DNA of 64,000 nucleotides from CAYTGM01 sp964437365 (GTDB lineage Bacteria > Sumerlaeota > Sumerlaeia > SLMS01), in assembly GCA_964437365.1 (NCBI GenBank), contig CAYTGM010000002.1:124001-188000 (forward strand), read 5' to 3'. The notes under the pieces are model-generated. The model ran no database searches and had not been told where the DNA came from. It saw nothing but the letters and a program-made list of their open reading frames with translations. A program made the position numbers and the translations under genes. Shown here in pieces: positions 35,217-44,760 of this stretch (position 1 is its first letter; each line of letters begins with the position of its first letter).

Positions 35217-38200
35217 TTAGAACTCTGTGACGTTCACACCTTTAAGAATTACCCCGATATGAGGGTTGTCTTGATCGAGTGAATCTTTTTCTACATAGAG
35301 ATAATCGAAGGATAGGTTTAGCGTGCTTCCTGACAAATCTTCAGGGCAGTTGAACCAGAGCTCATAGGTCAGATCTTCACCCAACACTGGAACTTGAGAT
35401 TCCTGGTTTACAGAATCAATATTGATCACATGGCCGATCTGACTTGTCGAATCATTAGCCCTGAGTCTGAAGGTTGGAACATTCATCCGCTCTTCCTCGG
35501 TGGCTGTGCTGCCTATGGTAAACTCGATCTTGTAGAGTTTACCGTCTATCAGCTCGATTCCAGTCTGCTTTGTCCAATAGCCGAAATAGAGAGGCTCTTC
35601 ATAGGCTCGTTCACTCGAGGACGAACTTACCCCTTGAAGGAGAAGTCCGTTATCAGATGAGACGATTTGAGGAGCTGGGAGGTTGCCCGATTCGTCGTAC
35701 CCATATGACCATCCAAGGTTCTCACCATTGGATAAGTTCAGATCGTGATCCAATAAGCTATTACCGTCACTCAGGCGATTCAGCATTAAGTAATCTGTAT
35801 AGAGATGATCGAGTGAGATTCTGCTCTCTGCAGCGTCCATCGGATCAACATTGAGAACTTCGAAGCTGAAGAAGTGCTCTAAAGGATTTTCAGCTAAAGG
35901 TATATATTGAGTATAAGCAGTCGGGTTCTGTGCTGGTGAGTTACGTCCGTTTCCAGAGGAAGAGATCACCATGAGATCACTTCTGGAAAAGTCGCTCTTC
36001 GATGAACGAAGGCGAACGGTTGGAACCTCACTTCGGTCCTCGACGGAGGATGATAGGCGCCAGTTTGCCGTCAACAAGACAGGATCTTCCGGAGATTCAA
36101 TGTCTGCTAAAGGCGAGTCCCACATTCCAAATGTCAGGTTGTTGTCCTCTGTGTCTATCAGGAGAGACTCAAGTTCTGATGAATGAGAAAACTGGGGCGA
36201 AGTAAAGGGGTCAGGAGATAAGGACTCCCATCCATTCGTTTCGACAAAAGAGTTTGAATTATCTGTCTGTGCATACCAGGCGATCTTCTTATCTAAACGC
36301 GATGCAACAATGATGTCTTCATCTCCATCAAGATTAAGGTCGCCTGAAAGTACAAAAGCTGGTGCATTAATACCTTCAAGATCAAGACCGATTTCCTCGA
36401 ACCGAGGAACTACCGTTTCAAGATTGTTCATTAAATAAATGATTGAATCACCTGGTGATTTTCGCTGTGGATACATAGTTAATAAGGCATCAGGATAGTT
36501 GTCATTATTTAAATCGGTAAGATGAAATCCAAAGACGTTGTTTAAATCAGATTTAATTACTCGTTCTTCTGAAAACATCACCTCTTGTTCCGTCGTTTGG
36601 TTTTCGAACCAAACGAGGCGATCAGGAGCTTCAAGAAGAATGACGATGTCCTTGTCACCGTCATTGTCCATATCTGAGAGTCTCAAATCAGAATCACCAC
36701 GCATTGAAGCTTCGGCGATGATGTATTCACTAAAGCCTTCGACCTCATTGTCCAGGTTGTTCTCGAGCCAGAGTACTTCACCAAGTTCTTCATTGGCAGC
36801 CACGAAATCAGTATCCCCATCACCATCAAGATCGATTGACTCTATTGTGTGAACAGCTCCATTTGAAATCTCAATATCACTTTCCAGGAAGCTTTCTTCA
36901 GTAATTCCTATATTGTTCGTGTAGTAGAGTGTTTGTCTGGCACTTGGGTATGCGACAACAAGATCAGTTCTTCCATCCTGATTTAAATCTGCAGTTGTAA
37001 TATCTTCTCCTGTCGATTCCGTAAACGTGATTCGTGTTTTTGTCGGAAAATGAGGCCCATCATTTGAAGATTGATTTTTTAACCAACTTAGTTCTCTAGA
37101 ATCAGTTAGTGTTATAAGGTCCTGATTACCATCTCCGTCCAAATCGGAAAGAAAGAAGATGTTAAATCGAACGCCATATGGGTCCGTATATAACTCTTTT
37201 AATTTACTGAACGAACTACCCTTGTCAGATATTTTGTTCTCAAACCAACCTATGCTATTCGCCCCAAATACGGAGATTAGATCTTCATCTCCATCTCCAT
37301 CCAAATCCGCTAAGCTCCCCCTCACTTTGTAATTGAGGTTGGTATCAGGAATACTAATTAGATTGCCCATGCATATCAGAAATGTCTCTTCTGGAGCGAC
37401 AGGCGATTTATACCATTTCAAGCTATCGGACAATAAATCATCCTTTCCATCACTATCTACATCAAGAGTTGCAAAAGTAGGGTTTAGCCTCTCTACATTG
37501 CATGGTAGCGAGAACTGCTGAAATTCAAGGCCTTCTCCAAAATCGGGTGTGGAAAGCGATATACTCGTCATTGATGTACCAACAGAGAAAATCAATTCCT
37601 TATTCATGTCACCATCAATATCTACAAGGGCTTTTGAATCCAGAGTTTCTCCAGGTAGGCTCCTTACAAGATGAATTGGTTCAAAGTCTACGCTGTTAGC
37701 AATACCGTTATTTCTTAGCAGATATACATCAGTACCAGGAATCCCACCGTAAACATCAAAGTTCACCAGAATGACATCATCATCACTATCATGGTCGATA
37801 TCATCTATAATAAATTTGGAACCATACCCAGATGTAAAGAAATTACCGGTAATATAAGACGAGCTCCAATCCCCAGACGCCTGCTCAGCAGCGGGATTAA
37901 TTAGTGCATAGACATTGATTCGCTCATCACCTTTAGCTGTATAAATGACATCCAGAAAACCGTCATTATTTAAATCTATGGAATCAGCTGCGAAAGGGAC
38001 CACATCTTTCTTAATAACCGTCTTTTCGAAAAGGAGAGTCCCGGATTCTTTTTCGAATTTGAAATCTACCAAAAGGATCTCATCGGAAACATATGAATAA
38101 GCCAATAATTCGGCTTTTCCGTCCCCATACATATCCGAAAAACCATATATGCCCACTCCCTCATCTTCCAGTGGTCGGGGAGTAGAGAAACTAACATGCT

Positions 38201-38657
38201 TTTCTAGCATCTGATTCTCTATCCAAAAAAGACCTTCTATCCCGGTTCCGAGGATATCAAGATCATCATCCCCATCCAAGTCATAGGGAAAGGCCTTCCC
38301 ATACGAATTACCGCGCGAAAGATACTCCGGGCTTGTAAAAACTCCATCTGATTGAATCCGGTTTTCCATCCAGAGGAGATCACCACTACCAGGCAAACCA
38401 GGAGGGTTACGATCAAGTCTGCTCGTTGCAAGAATATCTAAATCGCCATCCAAGTCGAAATCTGCTGCTTCTATTGTTTCAAAATTCAGATGAAACTCAT
38501 CTGAGATAACATCTCCGAAGCCGAATTGAATCGGCGGTTGAGCCATCAGGTTTCCCGGTAATGCTAAGAGCACGCTCCCGACGGAACTAATTGCAAGAGA
38601 TTTAATTGTTTTGGATAGAAATGTAGATGCATATGCATCATGTTTGATAATTCGCAT
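35217..38657 (-). CDS. Large secreted FG-GAP/VCBS repeat protein
   Basis: 1146 residues from ATG 38657, which has GGGGGGAG 5 bases upstream; an ATG at 38687 lacks this. Signal peptide about 1-40 (SVLLALPGNLMAQ). A dozen or more repeats carry calcium-loop motifs such as DLDGDGDEDL, DIDGDMNKEL and DSDGKDDLL, spread over about 50-830, fitting one or two beta-propellers. The last 300 residues contain two similar beta-sandwich modules (LSFDYLYVEK; SLDHLYTDYLM), possibly carbohydrate-binding. No sortase or PEP-CTERM tail. The middle of the gene is notably AT-rich. It lies downstream of the glycoside hydrolase, after a 310-base gap with a palindrome. Confidence 0.88.
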   Translation of the reverse strand: MRIIKHDAYASTFLSKTIKSLAISSVGSVLLALPGNLMAQPPIQFGFGDVISDEFHLNFETIEAADFDLDGDLDILATSRLDRNPPGLPGSGDLLWMENRIQSDGVFTSPEYLSRGNSYGKAFPYDLDGDDDLDILGTGIEGLFWIENQMLEKHVSFSTPRPLEDEGVGIYGFSDMYGDGKAELLAYSYVSDEILLVDFKFEKESGTLLFEKTVIKKDVVPFAADSIDLNNDGFLDVIYTAKGDERINVYALINPAAEQASGDWSSSYITGNFFTSGYGSKFIIDDIDHDSDDDVILVNFDVYGGIPGTDVYLLRNNGIANSVDFEPIHLVRSLPGETLDSKALVDIDGDMNKELIFSVGTSMTSISLSTPDFGEGLEFQQFSLPCNVERLNPTFATLDVDSDGKDDLLSDSLKWYKSPVAPEETFLICMGNLISIPDTNLNYKVRGSLADLDGDGDEDLISVFGANSIGWFENKISDKGSSFSKLKELYTDPYGVRFNIFFLSDLDGDGNQDLITLTDSRELSWLKNQSSNDGPHFPTKTRITFTESTGEDITTADLNQDGRTDLVVAYPSARQTLYYTNNIGITEESFLESDIEISNGAVHTIESIDLDGDGDTDFVAANEELGEVLWLENNLDNEVEGFSEYIIAEASMRGDSDLRLSDMDNDGDKDIVILLEAPDRLVWFENQTTEQEVMFSEERVIKSDLNNVFGFHLTDLNNDNYPDALLTMYPQRKSPGDSIIYLMNNLETVVPRFEEIGLDLEGINAPAFVLSGDLNLDGDEDIIVASRLDKKIAWYAQTDNSNSFVETNGWESLSPDPFTSPQFSHSSELESLLIDTEDNNLTFGMWDSPLADIESPEDPVLLTANWRLSSSVEDRSEVPTVRLRSSKSDFSRSDLMVISSSGNGRNSPAQNPTAYTQYIPLAENPLEHFFSFEVLNVDPMDAAESRISLDHLYTDYLMLNRLSDGNSLLDHDLNLSNGENLGWSYGYDESGNLPAPQIVSSDNGLLLQGVSSSSSERAYEEPLYFGYWTKQTGIELIDGKLYKIEFTIGSTATEEERMNVPTFRLRANDSTSQIGHVINIDSVNQESQVPVLGEDLTYELWFNCPEDLSGSTLNLSFDYLYVEKDSLDQDNPHIGVILKGVNVTEF

Positions 38658-38967
38658 GAGGCTCCCCCCTCGTATAATTTGATCCAACTATGAAGGTTGC
38701 TTCTCTATCGATCAAGGATTATTTTCATCAATAAAGCCAAAGTATTCTCTTATCTTCGTTATAGCCTGAAATAACAATACTCCATAGATTGGATGTTGCA
38801 TCGATGCAACAATCAGAAAGGGGGAAGATGGACGATCCAGTGCCCTTTGAATAGACGAGAAACACCCATGATTGAACAGTTTTGGAATTGCCTGCCTGAC
38901 CGTCCAACTGATCATTGCAAGATAGACGTTTGCCCCCACACCTCAAAGGCGAGTTCTCAAAAAGCCC
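38658..38967. other. 310-base gap between the hydrolase and FG-GAP genes
   Basis: No gene is supported. The region holds the 18-bp palindrome at 38794-38811 and a possible minus-strand promoter overlapping it: TTGCAT, a 17-base spacer and TATGGA. The FG-GAP gene may thus have its own regulated promoter. Confidence 0.45.
38794..38811. promoter_or_regulatory. 18-bp perfect palindrome, candidate LacI-type operator
   Basis: TGTTGCATCGATGCAACA, symmetric about a central CG as in many LacI-family operators. On the minus strand its TTGCAT half could be a -35 hexamer, with TATGGA 17 bases on. It stands about 140 bases before the FG-GAP start. It does not match the motif near the lacI and GH1 starts, so a different regulator may act here. 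Confidence 0.45.
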
Positions 38968-40860
38968 TTACTTCTCTAGTCTTAAACTGTATATCGTCGC
39001 TGTTCCACTTCCCTGCGAGCCGGGTATCACCAGCGCGAAACCTTTGACTGAGCTGAAGTCTACGCGTCGTCCACCTTCCTGATTCCCCCAGACAGAACGC
39101 TTTCTCAGGTCTGCCAGTTCGAATCGGTAGGTCTCCTTCTTTCCATCGCCAAGACGAGATGGAAGAATAAAGGACTCACCGTCATCACCAGAGGTCGAGT
39201 CGAAGGACATGCTCCCCGGGTTACCAACGGCGGCCTCGTCCAGAACAAAGTGAAACTCAGTGTTGATGGGAACATCAGCTTCAAATACCAGCGATGTATA
39301 GCCATCGATGTCTATCGCTGGCGGTGTCGACTTTTCAACGTGGTTGCTGACGGGACCGCTAAAGCTGATTCCTCCACCCCATTGTTCTGCTGTGTCGAAT
39401 TTAAGAAGATAAGCTCCTTCTTCTTCCGTGAGTTGAAAGTTGGCGTCATCGGCGGTAAAGACTTCGATCGGTGCCACGGCTGGGCTTTGCAGCAGGTCAA
39501 CGACCGGTGGACGATCAGGGTACTGTCCGATCGATATAATAGTTTCCTGGTCCTTTGGAAGGGTATCAGGCATGGGTCGAGTCGTTGTCTGATGAATCTT
39601 CATCGACTCATCGTTGATCGTCTTCATATGTTCCAAAACTTGAGTGTAAGGTCGGTCGTAAATATCAACGACTCCGTAATTAGAGTTTTCACCGTCGAAG
39701 CGCCCTTGAGGAGATTGATCGCTATATTGAAACCAGTGCATCCCGATCAGAGCAGGGTAGGAGAAAGCATCTTCAAGAAAAGCCTGATAGCGCTCGCCTC
39801 TTTCTGCCTGCGTTTTGAGCACAGCACCCGCGCCGCCAGTATTCGGGTTTCCGCTGGTATTTTCATCCGCACGCCAGGAAAACTCTGTGATCATCATTGG
39901 CTTTCCACCAATGAGCCAGTGGCGGGCGAGAAGAGAACTGTCTATCTCGGGTTTGCCCCGATAGTGATTAAAGGATAGGACGTCACAATACTTTCCACAT
40001 GCTTCAATAACAGGGGTTGGTGCATTCCCGGCAAAGCGAGTTCCGAGAATGAGAAAATCTGGATAGAGTTCTCGAACTGCTTCCGTTGATTTTCTATAGA
40101 AATTGTAGGCAATATAGGCGATGAATTCGGATCTGGATTTATTCGCTTCATCAGAGCGACCCATCTTGAGGTTTTCGAAAGTGACATCATCCCAGCTTTC
40201 GATGGGAATGCTCCAGGCAGCGCTCAATTCAGAAGGCGATGAGTATTTCTCTTTCAAAAAATCGAGAGAAACCTGTCTATACTCTGCAGGCTGATCGGGT
40301 TTGAAGCTCTCTTCCAGAATCGTGTGGTAGGGATTGTCCGTCCAGGGGGATGCACCGAACCAGGCCATTTCATTATCGAGAAATACACCGATGATTTTCT
40401 CATGGTGATTGAACTCAGAGAGCACACTTTTTGTCTTTGCCTTTACTTTCTCTTTAAAGCCGGGGAGGACTGATTGAAACATTCTCAGTTTGTCGTGCTC
40501 AGCGACATAGAGAATTGGCGTGTCGTATAGCTGGCCATCATTCGTCTCCGGCGTAGACCATGCCCCTATCGTATTGAAGGAAGCAGACTTAAGAATGTTT
40601 ATCGTAGAGTCCTGCCATGCCTCCCAGTTGCCTTCGAACTTTTCAGGCACCGGATCATAGTATGTGGATCCTTCGGGGGCTTGAAAATCGTGGACATCAA
40701 GAACCGTATTAACACCGAGAGAAAGAAATCTGTTTCCTTCATCATCCTGGAACCAGTGCTTGCCTTCGCTGTCCTCTACCACTGTATAGCGGGCATAAGT
40801 TGTGGTTGATGTAAGGAAGATGCAGAGTCCCGCCATCACTGCAATTAAGGATGATTTCAT
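38968..40860 (-). CDS. Secreted clan GH-A glycoside hydrolase with C-terminal beta-sandwich
   Basis: 630 residues from ATG 40860, which starts the signal peptide (MKSSLIAVMAGLC, cleavage after TYA); the upstream ATG at 40893 only adds a charged tail. Residues about 20-440 form a TIM barrel with the acid/base candidate in FLDNEMAWFG and the nucleophile candidate in MITEFSWRAD, then GMHWFQYSDQ. This resembles GH42/GH50 (beta-galactosidase or agarase) type enzymes, but the exact family is not fixed by eye. Residues 450-630 look like a carbohydrate-binding module. Lies downstream of the transporter and pseudopilin genes, probably in one operon. Confidence 0.82.
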   Translation of the reverse strand: MKSSLIAVMAGLCIFLTSTTTYARYTVVEDSEGKHWFQDDEGNRFLSLGVNTVLDVHDFQAPEGSTYYDPVPEKFEGNWEAWQDSTINILKSASFNTIGAWSTPETNDGQLYDTPILYVAEHDKLRMFQSVLPGFKEKVKAKTKSVLSEFNHHEKIIGVFLDNEMAWFGASPWTDNPYHTILEESFKPDQPAEYRQVSLDFLKEKYSSPSELSAAWSIPIESWDDVTFENLKMGRSDEANKSRSEFIAYIAYNFYRKSTEAVRELYPDFLILGTRFAGNAPTPVIEACGKYCDVLSFNHYRGKPEIDSSLLARHWLIGGKPMMITEFSWRADENTSGNPNTGGAGAVLKTQAERGERYQAFLEDAFSYPALIGMHWFQYSDQSPQGRFDGENSNYGVVDIYDRPYTQVLEHMKTINDESMKIHQTTTRPMPDTLPKDQETIISIGQYPDRPPVVDLLQSPAVAPIEVFTADDANFQLTEEEGAYLLKFDTAEQWGGGISFSGPVSNHVEKSTPPAIDIDGYTSLVFEADVPINTEFHFVLDEAAVGNPGSMSFDSTSGDDGESFILPSRLGDGKKETYRFELADLRKRSVWGNQEGGRRVDFSSVKGFALVIPGSQGSGTATIYSLRLEK

Positions 40861-40942
40861 GACTGAAGAGCCTTTCAAACGGAGGGTGTCCATCAGAAGA
40901 AGAGTGAAGGAGGGAGAGATAAGCTCTCCCCCTCAGTAATGA

Positions 40943-41617
40943 TTAGCGTCCAGCCAGTGTTGATTCGTCGCCGTATGATGAGCGAATGACATCACCCCAG
41001 GAGATGGTTCCATTGGTTGGATCGTAATAAGGCCATGTTCCAAGGGGGTCACCGAATCCGCTGACAGGAACAGTTCCTTTGTTTGCGAGCTTGGTATTGA
41101 TGTTCTGCTCTTTGTCAGGACCGGGAGAATAGAGCAGCCATGATGTTGGCTGTTCATTGACATTAAAGCCGAGGCCAGTCGCGATCTGCTGCAAGGTGGT
41201 TTGCCCTGATACCGTATCAAGGTAGGTGCGGCGATAGTCATAGTAGATTCGCGCGTCATCAGGAAGAATGCTTCCACGATAATCACCTTCGAAAGCATCG
41301 ACAGGGAAAGAGGTGATATAGGCGATCGGTGAAGTCAAGGTTACGAGGAGGCAGTACCGCCGGTTAGCAGCCGCATACGTTGGCGCATAAGGGGCATCAA
41401 CGATGGCAAGTGGGAATTTATTGTTATCCACGTAATAGGACTCGATGGCGGTTGCGAGTGTGCGCATATCTGATTTCGCCCGTGATACTTTCGCCCGTGT
41501 TTGTGCTTCCAGAAAGTTGGGAACGGCAATGGCCGCCAAAATGGCGATAATTGCGACGACGATCAGAAGTTCGATCAGGGTGAACCCTGTTGATGATTTT
41601 CTCAGTGTATCTCTCAT
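40943..41617 (-). CDS. Type II secretion/type IV pseudopilin (GspG-like)
   Basis: 224 residues. The class III signal is near perfect: TGFTLIELLIVVAIIAILA, cut after the Gly at about 12, with Glu at +5, followed by NFLEAQTRAKVSRAKSDMRTL. The C-terminal domain is a long, proline- and tyrosine-rich globular part (YSPGPDKEQN, GDVIRSS), as in the many single pseudopilins of Sumerlaeota/PVC-type genomes. A very strong ribosome binding site (AAGGAGAAC) precedes the ATG. It sits between the ABC permease (43 bases upstream) and the secreted hydrolase (82 bases downstream). Its partners would be the GspE-like ATPase and secretin found elsewhere in the window. Confidence 0.9.
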   Translation of the reverse strand: MRDTLRKSSTGFTLIELLIVVAIIAILAAIAVPNFLEAQTRAKVSRAKSDMRTLATAIESYYVDNNKFPLAIVDAPYAPTYAAANRRYCLLVTLTSPIAYITSFPVDAFEGDYRGSILPDDARIYYDYRRTYLDTVSGQTTLQQIATGLGFNVNEQPTSWLLYSPGPDKEQNINTKLANKGTVPVSGFGDPLGTWPYYDPTNGTISWGDVIRSSYGDESTLAGR

Positions 41618-41660
41618 TTTAAGTTCTCCTTAATGTTCGATGTTTCAAGATACCGGGGGG

Positions 41661-42515
41661 TTAGCCTTTCAGGCCGGTTAGAGAAATTCCTTCGATGAAG
41701 GATTTCTGGGTTAGGAAAAAGAGGCCGATGACGGGGAGAATCATCAGCGTCGTGGCTGCCATAAGTAGGGTGATCTCGACTTCGCCGAGACGGCTCTGAA
41801 AGGCTTCAAGGCCCAGAGCCAGCGTGAATTGTGTCTCACTCGTTAGATAGATCAAAGGACCTATGAAATCATTCCAGTGGTAAAGAAAGGTAAAGAGTGC
41901 GACGACCAGGAGTGCGGGGCGCGTTAAGGGAAGCACGATGCGAAAGAAGATTCCGAGCTCACCACATCCATCTATACGAGCAACATCTGTCAGGTCTTTA
42001 GGGACACCCATGAAGAATTGTCGCAGAAGGAAAACGTTATAGGCACTTGCAAAGAAAGCTGGTACCCACAGTGGTTTGAATGTGCCAATCCATCCGAACT
42101 CTTTGAAGATAACATATTGTGGAACCATCAGGACGGGAAACGGTATCATCATCGTTGCGAGAGTGATCCCAAAGAGTGCTCCACTGCCTGGGAATTTGAA
42201 GTGCGCAAATCCCCACGCAACCAGAGCACAGCTTAGAGTTGTACCAACCACATTCAAGAAACAGATCTGGAGGGTGTTCCATGCATACTTCCAAAAAGGA
42301 ATGAATTCCGTTGCTGCTTTATAGTTCTCGAACATGAAGGTAGATGGAATCCAAGAAGGAGGCATTGCTTCTGCCTCAGCGGGCGTCATCAGTGATGTCT
42401 TGATCATCCAGATGAATGGCAGTAGAAAAAGCACCGCAAAAAAGATTGCAAAAGTATGTGTGACGATACTGTGAAGAATGCTGTTTGGCTTTAAATTTCT
42501 GGTCTTCTTGCCCAT
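41661..42515 (-). CDS. ABC sugar transporter permease (MalG/CUT1 family)
   Basis: Inner-membrane permease. 284 residues with six predicted membrane helices and the cytoplasmic EAA loop (ARIDGCGELGIFFRIVLPLTRPAL) that docks the ATPase. Strong similarity in pattern to CUT1 permeases such as MalG/UgpE. It starts 2 bases after its partner permease gene. The ATPase subunit is not encoded here, so a shared MsmK/UgpC-type ATPase is presumably used. Confidence 0.94.
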   Translation of the reverse strand: MGKKTRNLKPNSILHSIVTHTFAIFFAVLFLLPFIWMIKTSLMTPAEAEAMPPSWIPSTFMFENYKAATEFIPFWKYAWNTLQICFLNVVGTTLSCALVAWGFAHFKFPGSGALFGITLATMMIPFPVLMVPQYVIFKEFGWIGTFKPLWVPAFFASAYNVFLLRQFFMGVPKDLTDVARIDGCGELGIFFRIVLPLTRPALLVVALFTFLYHWNDFIGPLIYLTSETQFTLALGLEAFQSRLGEVEITLLMAATTLMILPVIGLFFLTQKSFIEGISLTGLKG

Positions 42516-42517
42516 CG

Positions 42518-43411
42518 CTATGCACCTCCATAATAGACATAGCGCCGACTGAGCGTATGTCCAAGGAGTGTCAAGGTTGCAATGAGCGCGAAAAGTATCC
42601 AGGCCATCGCACTTGCGTAACCCATATTCAGGTAGGAGAAAGCCTGTTCAAAGATATACATGGTGTAGAAAAGTGTTGATCGTGCTGGTCCGCCACCCGT
42701 CATCACCCAGGGCAAGGCGAAAACCTGAAGGACGCCAATGATACCCATGATGACGTTAAAATAGATGACGGGTGAAATCATTGGGAGCGTCACATTCAGC
42801 ATTTTCTGAATGATTGTAGCACCATCAATTTCTGCTGCTTCGTAGAGAGTCCTTGGAACATCCTGAAGGCTTGCCAGATAGATAATCACAGCGTTACCAA
42901 CCGTCCAGAGACTAGCGAGGACAAGCCCCGGTTTTGAGTATCGGGGGTCTCCTATCCAGTCGACTGAAGGAATACCCAGAAAACCGGTCAGGTAGTTTAC
43001 CAGTCCATAGTCCAGGTGAAGTGTTTCTATCCAGAGTATTGCAACAGCGACGAGTGGTACGAGAGAGGGCAAAAAGAAGACTGTGCGAAAAACTGAGCGC
43101 ATAAAAAGCTTGCTGTTCAGAAGGAGAGCAAGAGACAGGGCGAGGATAGTACCGAGGGGAAGGAAGACCAGCGCGAACAGGAAGGTGTTTCTAAGTGACA
43201 CCCAGAAGACGTCATCGTAAACGAGATCACTGTAGTTCTGGGTTCCAATATATGCAGGCGAGTTAAGTATGGAATAATCAGTAAAGCTGAAATAGAGAGA
43301 GAGGACCAGAGGGATCAGCATGAAAACGCTAAACCCCACAATCCACGGAGAAATGAACATCAGTCCATATTTCATGTTCTTTTTCTGCTCTCCGGTCACT
43401 TTACTTTCCAC
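42518..43411 (-). CDS. ABC sugar transporter permease (MalF/UgpA, CUT1 family)
   Basis: 297 residues, six predicted membrane helices, and the EAA loop (YEAAEIDGATIIQKMLNVTLP). N-terminal KYGLMFISPWIVGFSVFMLIP is typical of UgpA-like subunits. Start overlaps the end of the solute-binding protein gene by 16 bases; the partner permease follows after 2 bases. Together with the lipoprotein it imports an oligosaccharide produced outside the cell. Confidence 0.94.
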   Translation of the reverse strand: MESKVTGEQKKNMKYGLMFISPWIVGFSVFMLIPLVLSLYFSFTDYSILNSPAYIGTQNYSDLVYDDVFWVSLRNTFLFALVFLPLGTILALSLALLLNSKLFMRSVFRTVFFLPSLVPLVAVAILWIETLHLDYGLVNYLTGFLGIPSVDWIGDPRYSKPGLVLASLWTVGNAVIIYLASLQDVPRTLYEAAEIDGATIIQKMLNVTLPMISPVIYFNVIMGIIGVLQVFALPWVMTGGGPARSTLFYTMYIFEQAFSYLNMGYASAMAWILFALIATLTLLGHTLSRRYVYYGGA

Positions 43412-44757
43412 TCCTCTAGACGCGTTTCTTTGACCTTTTCCCAGCGTAGAATTGCCCGGTCGAGCTTCGGATCAATGCGCTTTTTGATATATTCGAGCGT
43501 CGGTTCAACAGGGGATCCTTTGAGCCAGATTTCCTCCATGGCAACTTCAATCTCATGACGATACTCTTCCCAGACTGGAACTTTTGGAACAGCCTGAGCA
43601 TTGGGAGATTCTGCCAGCTCGCGAAAGACTCGTATATAAGGGTTCGCGTGCTCTTTGTAGAACTCATCACTCACTTCCATCAGCGGAGAAAACTTGCGGT
43701 GCTTCAGGCAGAGCTCTTCCATGATTTCCTGACGTTGAACAAAACGGATGAAATCCCACGCCTCTTCAACATTTTTGGCCCCTCTTGGAATAACCAGTAT
43801 ATCTGTTTCGACAACAGTAGCGGGTTTTTCCGGGTCGGGGTGATAGCTCGGGAATGGTGCAACTCCCCAGTCCAGGTTATCACTGAACTTTTCGATGAAA
43901 CTGGACATCCACACACCTTGCAGTTTCATTGCGACCCGGCCACTCATGAATGAATTGCTGGGAGAAGCAAACTCACCACGGTGCGTCGCTTCGAAATCCT
44001 TAATTCTTTGTGCATCATAGTCCTTAAGATAACTTTGGACCCAGTTGAAGGCGGTCTTTGACTCCTCTGAGTCGATAAGGATCTCAGTTCCTGATTCATT
44101 GACAAGGCTTCCTCCGAACCAGAAGACCCACATCGTTCCCCACCATCCCGGGTCTGTGGGCAGGAAACCCAATTGTGTATATTTGCCGTCTGAGTCCACC
44201 TTTGTTAATTTCTTCGCATATTCATCCAGCTCTTTGATCGACTGTGGGGGAGAATCAGGGTCCAGGCCCGCTTCTCTGAACAAGTCTTTGTTGTAGTGAA
44301 GCGCTACCGTCGCAGGAGTGGAAGGAAGACCCCAGGTGAACCCCTTGTATGTACAGGCTTCATAAACGGAAGGAAGGTAGTCGGAACCACTTAGACCATC
44401 CTTTTTCATGAATTCATCGAGTGGAATAAGAGCACCTTTGTCCGCAAAGTTATAGACAGTGTGCGACCAGAAGCCTGCGATATCCGGTGGGTTTCCACCC
44501 GCCGTTGCTAGAAGGAGTTTCGCATCAATGGTACTGGTGGAGATAAACTCCACATATACTTCATCTTGGGATTCATTGTATTTTTTGACGATATCCAGCA
44601 TCGCGTCTTTTTCAAAATTGGTCCACTTTTCCCAGTAAGTAACAACCTTTCGGTCTCCCTTCAGGTCTTTGCCGTGCGATTCCGAACAGCCACTACTGAG
44701 CGTGCAGAGCAGCACGGCGATAAGTGAGTGCGTGGCAGTCTTGAAAGAGAGACCCAT
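43396..44757 (-). CDS. ABC sugar-binding lipoprotein
   Basis: Extracellular solute-binding protein of family 1. 453 residues with lipobox LSSGC (about residue 24). Typical blocks: VVTYWEKWTNFEKDAM at the mature start, GGNPPDIAGFWSHTVYNFADKGALIPLDEF, and a WDFIRFVQRQEIMEELC segment near the C terminus. It delivers sugar to the two downstream permeases. It begins 3 bases after the lacI stop, so lacI and the transporter are one transcription unit. Confidence 0.94.
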   Translation of the reverse strand: MGLSFKTATHSLIAVLLCTLSSGCSESHGKDLKGDRKVVTYWEKWTNFEKDAMLDIVKKYNESQDEVYVEFISTSTIDAKLLLATAGGNPPDIAGFWSHTVYNFADKGALIPLDEFMKKDGLSGSDYLPSVYEACTYKGFTWGLPSTPATVALHYNKDLFREAGLDPDSPPQSIKELDEYAKKLTKVDSDGKYTQLGFLPTDPGWWGTMWVFWFGGSLVNESGTEILIDSEESKTAFNWVQSYLKDYDAQRIKDFEATHRGEFASPSNSFMSGRVAMKLQGVWMSSFIEKFSDNLDWGVAPFPSYHPDPEKPATVVETDILVIPRGAKNVEEAWDFIRFVQRQEIMEELCLKHRKFSPLMEVSDEFYKEHANPYIRVFRELAESPNAQAVPKVPVWEEYRHEIEVAMEEIWLKGSPVEPTLEYIKKRIDPKLDRAILRWEKVKETRLEEWKVK

Positions 44758-44760
44758 CGA

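Noticed and set aside
39250..39978. 242-aa + strand ORF
   Set aside because: Lies wholly antisense to the glycoside hydrolase, whose motifs and signal peptide are clear.
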